Assembly: GCA_001414345.1 (NCBI GenBank)
Contig: LLCB01000171.1
Location: forward strand, 1 to 64,000
Source of the DNA: Hymenoscyphus infarciens
Lineage: Eukaryota > Ascomycota > Leotiomycetes > Helotiales > Helotiaceae
Length of the DNA stretch: 64,000 nt
Direction: 5' to 3'
This document shows, piece by piece, positions 57,090 to 64,000 of the stretch (the stretch's first letter is position 1; each line of letters starts with the position of its first letter). The notes beneath the pieces were generated by a model. It was not told where the DNA came from. It ran no database searches and saw only the letters and a program-made list of their open reading frames with translations. The position numbers and the translations under genes are program-made.

Positions 57090-59672
57090 TATAATAGTAC
57101 GAAATATATACTACTATAGAAGAGGTATATAGGAGTGCGTTTAGTAGAATAATATACGTAGATACTAGGCTCTAATATAGAAGAAAAGGCTAAACTAGCC
57201 TTTTCTGACTCTAGAAGAGTAGGCTACTATATATAAGAGATTAGACGATATAAAAAGAGTCTAAAACCAAATAATAATATATATTAGCTAATACTAAAGC
57301 TCGAACTCTACGAAGTCTAGATTAACGTAATCTTCCTAGATTAGATAATATAAAATAATAACTACTAAAAGCTAAATATATAGCCGAAGACTAAATATAC
57401 TATAACTAAACCTTATATATAGCAGATACCTCTAGCTATCTAGAATAGCCTAGGTAATAGACTATTATATCTCTCTCTCTTAAAAAAGACTCGTTCTAAG
57501 TCTTCTCTCTCTTCTTATTTAGAGCTAAATTAGAATACTATAGTATTATTATCGAGGCTAAATCGAGAGAGCTTAAGTATTATAATATTATTATTTTTAT
57601 TATAAGTTAGTTAGAGTCTAAATCGTAGCTAATCTAAGTTCGTAGATACTTTATTTATTATAATTAGTTATAAGCGAGATATTAAGATATTAGTACTAAA
57701 TTATATATAGATACTTATAAATTAGAGACTTCGTTTCTAGTTCTTCTATATCTAAAGTAAGTATTTACTAAAAGAGTATAGTCTAATCCTATCTAGTAAG
57801 TTAGAAAGAGTTTAAAGTAAAGTTAGAAATTTTTTTAAAAAGTAAAGTTAGAGATATAGAGTAGAGTTAGAGGTTATTTAGTTAAGAAGTAGTAATAACT
57901 TAGTTAAGAGCTTACTTTAAAAGCGTACTAATTTATATCTAATTTAAATAAAAAGGAACTTCTAGCCTAGCTAGAAGTAAAAGAAAGTAAGAAAGTAAAG
58001 AATATAAGACTCTTATTAGAGTTAGTAGAGTTTCAGCTAGTTAAAGGCCAAGTTATTACTAAAGGTTATCAAAGTTTCGTTATCTAAAGTTTAAGATAAT
58101 AAAAGAGTTAGTTTTAGCTAGTTAAAGACGAAGTTATTACCGAAGGTTATTAAAGTTTTACTATCTAAAGTTTAGAATAATAAAAGAGTTAGTTTTAGCT
58201 AGTTAAATAAACTTAATACTAAAGTTATTATATTACCTTATTCCTCTCTTTTATAATTTAGATCTAAATTAAAATACTTAAGAACTTATTTATTATCTTC
58301 TAATTCTAATAAAGAGTTACTATTAGATTATAGAGAGTTTAGTTTAAATAGAGAAGTATTCTTTTAAACTAAAAAGTATCTTAGTAAGTTATAATTCTAG
58401 TATCTCTTAAGAGTAGTAGACGTATTTCAAAGCTAAGGTATATTCTATATATAAAAGAACTATTCCGATTTTAGTATCTCTCTAAGTATAACTATACTCG
58501 AAAAGCAAACGTTTCTTTAGTATAATCTTCTTCTAATTCTACTTCTATCTCTTCTAATACTTTATATAAGTAGCTAAGACTTAGTCTATAACCGTAGTCT
58601 TTAAATATTCGCTAGTAGAGGTTTAAGAGAAGTAGTAAGAAGGTATTAGAGGTAATAGTGTCTCTTAAGTAAAAGAGGTCTAAATTCGAGTTTTAAAAGT
58701 AAAAGAGAACTTAAATCGAGGAAAGTTCAAAGATATAAGTAGGTTTTAAGTTTTAAAGTTCACTTATAATTTTATCTATCTTAGCTAACCGATCGTTTAT
58801 TCTTCGTCCTTCTACTTCTAAGCTTATATAACCGACTATATCTAGTCTATATTTAAGAAGTCTCGCTAGTCTCTTTAACCTTTTATATTTTAAAACCTTT
58901 TAAGTCTTAGTATATAAGTACTATTCAGTTGTCTTTTAGAAAGAGAGATAGCTCTAGAAGAGAGTTATCGCTTAATACTATTTAATAGAACTAGGTTTAA
59001 TATTTCGTCGATTTAGAGAGAGAGAAGATAAGATTAGATTTAGAAGCCTTTATAATAACTATAGTATATTCTATTTACTAAACCTAGAGTTATTAGAATT
59101 CTAAACACTTAGTATATTTAAATCTCTTAATATATAATATACGCTTTTTACTAGCTATTTATAACTAATACTAAACCTTATTATTACTAGCTATCTAGAA
59201 GATCTCTAACCTTCTAGCTATTTAAGAATATTATCGTAATAGTCTAAATCTAAGCTAAATCGTATTTAATAAAAAAAACGATAAAAAGCTTAAAAAGATA
59301 TTATTTATACTATTACTAGCGAAGGAACGAGTTTAGTCTTTTTATATAATAGTACGAAATATATACTATTATAAAAGAGATATATAGAAGTATATTTAGC
59401 AAAATAACATACGTAGATACTAGGCTCTAATATAGAAGAAAAGACTAAACTAGCCTTTTCTAACTCTAGAAGAGTAAGCTACTATATATAAGAGATTAGA
59501 CGATATAAAAGAGGTCTAAAACTAAATAATAATATACGTTAGCTAATACTAAGCCTAAACTCTATAAAGTCTATCTAAAAGTCTAGATAGACGTAATCTT
59601 TCTAAATTAGATAATATAAAATAATAACTACTAAAAGCTAAATATATAGCTAAAGACTAAATATACTATAGC
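57090..59672 (-). mobile_element. LTR retroelement family A, copy A4
   Basis: The reverse-oriented copy has a left LTR at 57090-57469 (380 bp), followed by TCTCTCTCTCTT, a polypurine tract on the minus strand. The interior 57470-59344 is homologous to A2 and A3. The right LTR starts at 59345 and is cut at 59672 by a copia element, so about 50 bp of it should lie beyond that insertion. This is the longest LTR variant of the family in the window (294, 310, 316 and 380 bp). No domain is recognised inside. Confidence 0.78.
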
Positions 59673-59865
59673 TGTTAGTATAACTTATAGTTATAAAAGC
59701 GATATAAAAAGAGTTATATTATCGTTCGTATATGCCGAGTAAAGCTAGCTACGATGTCTACTTAAGTAGCTCTTAAGCGAGAAGTATATATACCTACGTA
59801 TACTGATCCGAATCGCTAGTTACCTCTTGAATATATACCGACACTAGTACTTCTTTAAAACGACA
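59673..59865 (-). repeat. 3' LTR of the edge Ty1/copia element
   Basis: 193 bp with TG...CA ends. Its ends match the reverse complement of the 190-bp LTRs at 14809 and 21420 (TGTTAGTAT at one end, CGACA at the other), while the middle diverges. Confidence 0.75.
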
Positions 59866-62800
59866 GAAGTTACTCTAAACCATCGAAAATCACATATCTG
59901 ATCTAACTAATTAGAGCTCTCTATTCTCTGTCCTCGACTAATAAGAAGGCTCTATTTCAGTCTCTTATTTCGTTCTACCTATTCTATAAGGTTAATGTCT
60001 AGCTTATTAGTATCGATTAACTTTTATAGAGTATTATAGTAACCCTTTTTAGTTATAGTATCTATAGAATTACTCTTACTATTAATCTATTTAATCTTAT
60101 TAATCTCTCTTAATTTATACACTTCTTATAAGTATATAACGTTAATTATTAGTTGCTTCTCCTTAGTTATACCTAATTTAGCTATATATTTATAAATAGA
60201 CTTTAAATTAGTATATATTATAAGTAGCACCTTAAATCCTAAGATACTTTTAAAAGTCGATTTTATTAAAGCTATAACGTTAAATCTAGAGCTTATTATA
60301 TATAATTCTAATACTAAAATACTATAAGTAACTCTCTTATATTTAGTAGAAGACTAATATAAGATATTAGTATTATTATCTTTATCTATAAGAGTAATAA
60401 CATAACTAATTTATAATAATAAGTTCTTATTATTAGTAAATAATCTATTAATAAAAGTATATAACTTTAAAGAAGATTTATCTAATTTAACAAATTTAAG
60501 TCCTCTTAAAAGATTATCGATTTACTATTAAATTCGCTTATTAAGAAGTAAAATATCGTTATCTTAAGAATTAATAGTTTAGATAATATATAATAAGTTA
60601 AAAGCAACCTTAAGCTAAGATACCGTAGCTAAGTATACCTCTCTAGCACGTTAAGCAACATATTAATCTTTAGTATCTACTATATATAATATCTCTTTTA
60701 TATTAGATATCTTAGATAGAGCCTTTTATACTAAATCTAAGTATTTTATATAATTCTAAGTAAGAGATATAGAGCTATTATAATACTTAGTAATTAGCTC
60801 TCTATTAAATTTGATTAGATAGTTAATAGTAAGCTCTTTCCTCTTCTTAGACACAAATCTAGCTTTATTAATAGTAAGCTCTTCTTTATTAGTAAAAGTA
60901 TTATTAGTAAGTATAAGAGTATTATTAGTTTAAAGGCCTACTATACTAAAAGAGGTATCTAACTTTGCTTACTTATTATACTAGTATAATTTAGTATATA
61001 AAAGACAGAGGTTGAAAGTTAACTATTCTATTATAAGCCTTATAATATAGTATTTATAGTACGTCGTAAACTAGTAATTACTAGCTTCTAGAATACTATA
61101 TAGTAGTCTAATTATTTTAAAGAATATATCTTCTTATTAGAGATAACCTTTAAAAAGGCGTATAAAGAATTTCTAATTTAAATTAGTTAATAATTATATA
61201 TATACTTATATAATATCCTAAATAAATACTTATAAGCTTAGAAGTATTATAATAAGTATAAGGATTATTCTCTAGCTTACTCTCTAAATAGTAGGCGTCT
61301 AGGTAAGTACTAGTAACTTCCTAGTATTATTATATACTTAGATAACTAATCTTAACTTTATAAAAGTAAGTACTATACTCTTAAATTTAATATTATTTAT
61401 AAAACGTAATCTAAATATTCTAGTATTAGAAGGTAACTCCTTTTAGGTAACAATCTTAAAAACACCTTAATTAGTTAATCTATTAATCTCCTTTTATTAT
61501 AATTTAACATATACTATACTATTATTAGCTATAAATACTTTAACATTATAAGGTTTACTTAAATTAGTAAGAAAAGTTCTAATATCTTTAAGAGTAATAT
61601 AGTTAAAATCGTTTATAAAAGTGTTTAACTATTAAAATAATACTTTAAAAGACCTATTCAAAGGTCTTGAATACTTTTAAAGCTATCTACGTCTACGCTT
61701 CTAAAGAGGTTCTAGTATAGTTTCTAGAATATTAGTATTTTAGCGGATTTATAACTATCGAAGTCAGTATTAGAGAGAAGGTAAATGTTATTTAATATCC
61801 TATCTACTCTATTACTTAAAAGTTCCCTCTTTTTTATAGAGTTATAGTATCGTTTTAGATAGTACTATACTAGAAACTTCCTTAGTTACTAGTACTATTC
61901 TAGAAGTTTTAGAAGTTTTAATAAAGTATAGCTTTATAACTATAGATTAAAACTTTATAAGACTACTTAGTAGTACTATAATATAGTCCTTATTCTCGAT
62001 TTCTTAAAGGATAAAAGGTTCTATCTAAGACTTTATATACTCTCTTTATACTAAAACGTCTAAATTTAAGAGTAAGTTCTTAACTTAGTTAATTAGTCTA
62101 TTTTATATATTAAGAGCTTCTTTAACTTAGCGAGATATAATCTACTTCTATACTTCTTAAATAGCCTTCTTATAAGTCTCTAACCTTATAGAAATCGGTT
62201 ATAAAGGTACGTTGTTTATAGTTATTCGAGTATATACTCTATATACTAATAGAGTAGAGACTAGACTATTTAAGCCTACTATATCGTTGATTACTTTAAA
62301 GGCTATTTAAAGTACTAAACTTTATAAGAGATAAGGCTCTTATTTATATATAATATTATATACCTATTAAATTAGTCTATAATATCGTTCTACTATATTA
62401 ATTAAATTATATATCTTAACTAGTATAGTTTTTACTATAATACCTATTCCAGTAGTAGAGTATATAAAGTCCTTTCTAATAAAGTTTATCCTAGTATTTA
62501 TAATAATATAATCAAGAGGTCTAAGATATATATTAATCTAATATCTTTAGAAGACCTTCTATATAGTCGTCGCTTTTATATCTAGTAAAAAGTCATCTAC
62601 TTAATACCTTATTACTTCGTCTATATAGTATAAGACTACTTACTTATTAAGAAAGAAAGTATTAATTAAAATACTATAATTAAATTTAAAGTCGTTATAA
62701 AGAGTAAACTTAAATTAGCTAAGCAAACTTCTATACTTTTAATAGTATTTATAAAATTTAGTAAGATATTAAAAGATACCTTAGTTAATATAATATCTAG

Positions 62801-64000
62801 CTCTTTCTAATACACGTTATAATCTTAGTATTAATAGGTAGCTAAATCGCTTATAAAGTCGTTAAATATTAATATCTATAAGAAAGGTTAAGTACTCCTA
62901 TATAAAGTTATATATAGCTTTATCCTAGAGTAGAAAAGGGTATCTAAATCGTTATATAATAGAGAACCTCTTAACTTCTATCCCTTTCTTATTCTCTTAA
63001 ATAAGTACGTTTTAAAGATTATTTAAAGTAATATTCAAGTTATCTATATTATTAATATAAAGGATAAAAGAGGTATTAGATTATACTATATAGAATTTAG
63101 CTTTTCTAATTAGTATATCGATTATTATTAATCCTAAAGATAGAGTATATCTCTTACTAAACTAGATATTAAATTAACCTTTTATACCTTTATTAATTAA
63201 GATACTTTTAATAAGTCTAATATATATAAGATATTAGTTATATCTTATACTTAACTTTTAAGCTACTCTAGTATTAATTATTATACTAAAGAAGTTCTCT
63301 TTTATATATCTTTTAGCTATTATTATAAACACCTCCTTTATAAATTCATATATAATATTAGAAGTATTATTTAAGTTATTCAGGTTTTATAAGATATATC
63401 TATTAATAGCATATTTTTATATTAAACTTATTAAATTTATAGTAAGTTATTTAGTATTTAAATTATTAATAAATCTTATAAAAGTAATATTATAATAAAT
63501 AACTTTATTATCTAAGCTAGTATCTAATAAGTAACTATCTTCTTTTAATAGAGTAATAGTATAAAGTATCTCTAATAGCTTCTCCTCCTAAGTACTCTAA
63601 GTATATACTATATTTATATTATATACCTTTCTAGTATATCTATCTTACTTCTCTTTAAAGTGTCTAGAATTCTTATTAGTCTATTTAACAAAGTAATAGT
63701 CCTACTCTTCTTAACTATAATCTTAAGATAAATAATCGTTCTTTCTATATATATAATATATCCTCTTCTTCTTATATTAATCTATACTACTAAATTTATT
63801 CGTATTACTATATTATCTACTCTTATAAAAGTACCTCTCAGTTATCATAGTTTCGTTTATAACTATCTCTAAATAGACTTTTATATAAAATCAGATTAAA
63901 CTTCATAGAAGAGTAATAGTATTAGAAATTAAAGAGTCTTAGAGTAAGGTTAATATTATAATAGTATAATCTAAGACCTTTTTATATACTAAAATTAGCT
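59673..64000 (-). mobile_element. Ty1/copia retrotransposon, truncated by the window edge
   Basis: Its 3' LTR in reverse is 59673-59865 (193 bp, TGTTAGTATAACT...AAAACGACA), related to the LTR of the copia element at 14809. Read on the minus strand through many stops, RNase H lies around 60060-60480, reverse transcriptase around 60800-61700, and integrase around 62100-63000 with an 'NIVERYYRLI' block near 62360. This is copia gene order in reverse. It is inserted in the LTR of A4. The 5' end is outside the window. RIP decay is heavy. Confidence 0.82.

Noticed and set aside
1..64000. CRISPR arrays, bacterial operons, rRNA genes
   Set aside because: The short repeats present are LTRs, inverted repeats or degenerate AT repeats, not regularly spaced CRISPR units. 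Introns and gene content are fungal, and no rRNA motif was found.

Overview
The window is nuclear DNA of a filamentous ascomycete (Pezizomycotina). The expansion of HET genes and the look of the core proteins suggest Leotiomycetes, but that placement is inference. Genes have short introns (about 50-60 bp, some longer) with GT...AG ends and CTRAC-like branch sites. Ordinary-composition gene islands alternate with very AT-rich blocks in which nearly every CpA/TpG has become TpA. This is the signature of repeat-induced point mutation (RIP).

Layout. 1-262: AT-rich imperfect repeats. 455-608: a U6 snRNA gene interrupted by a 51-nt spliceosomal-type intron. 738-2747: a RIP-killed pogo/Fot1 DNA transposon with 90-bp terminal inverted repeats. 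3129-4663 and 33576-34057: the two halves of one HET-domain gene. Between the halves lies a 28.9-kb block that is formally a single hAT insertion: CAGTG...CACTG inverted ends and the 8-bp target duplication AAGCTAAG. The block has been inflated by nested retroelements, and most of the nesting can be read from 5-bp target duplications. They are LTR family A (5014-26600, with LTR family B, a second A copy, an inverted LTR pair, a Ty1/copia element and a third A copy inside it), a small TRIM-like element, and a second LTR-B element.

35325-36142: a multi-pass membrane protein reading frame broken by one stop. 36596-38619 (minus): a UapA/UapC-type urate/xanthine permease. 39843-41720: AT-rich decay including a small inverted-repeat element. 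42381-43848 (minus): acyl-CoA delta-9 desaturase with fused cytochrome b5. 45356-51737 (minus): a tandem run of three HET-family loci, namely one intact single-exon gene, one three-exon gene with an internal 25-residue duplication of its HET motif, and one decayed copy lacking the HET core. 52057-55819 (plus): SMC2, the condensin ATPase, in five exons. From about 56330 to the window end: another RIP-mutated block with an LTR-A copy and a second Ty1/copia element running off the edge.

The intact genes are unrelated in pathway: housekeeping (U6, SMC2, desaturase), nitrogen scavenging (purine permease) and non-self recognition (HET). The dominant theme is a two-speed genome in which transposon nests sit beside, and have destroyed, HET genes. 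The most notable items are the intron inside U6 and the HET gene split by a datable stack of insertions whose removal restores the reading frame exactly.
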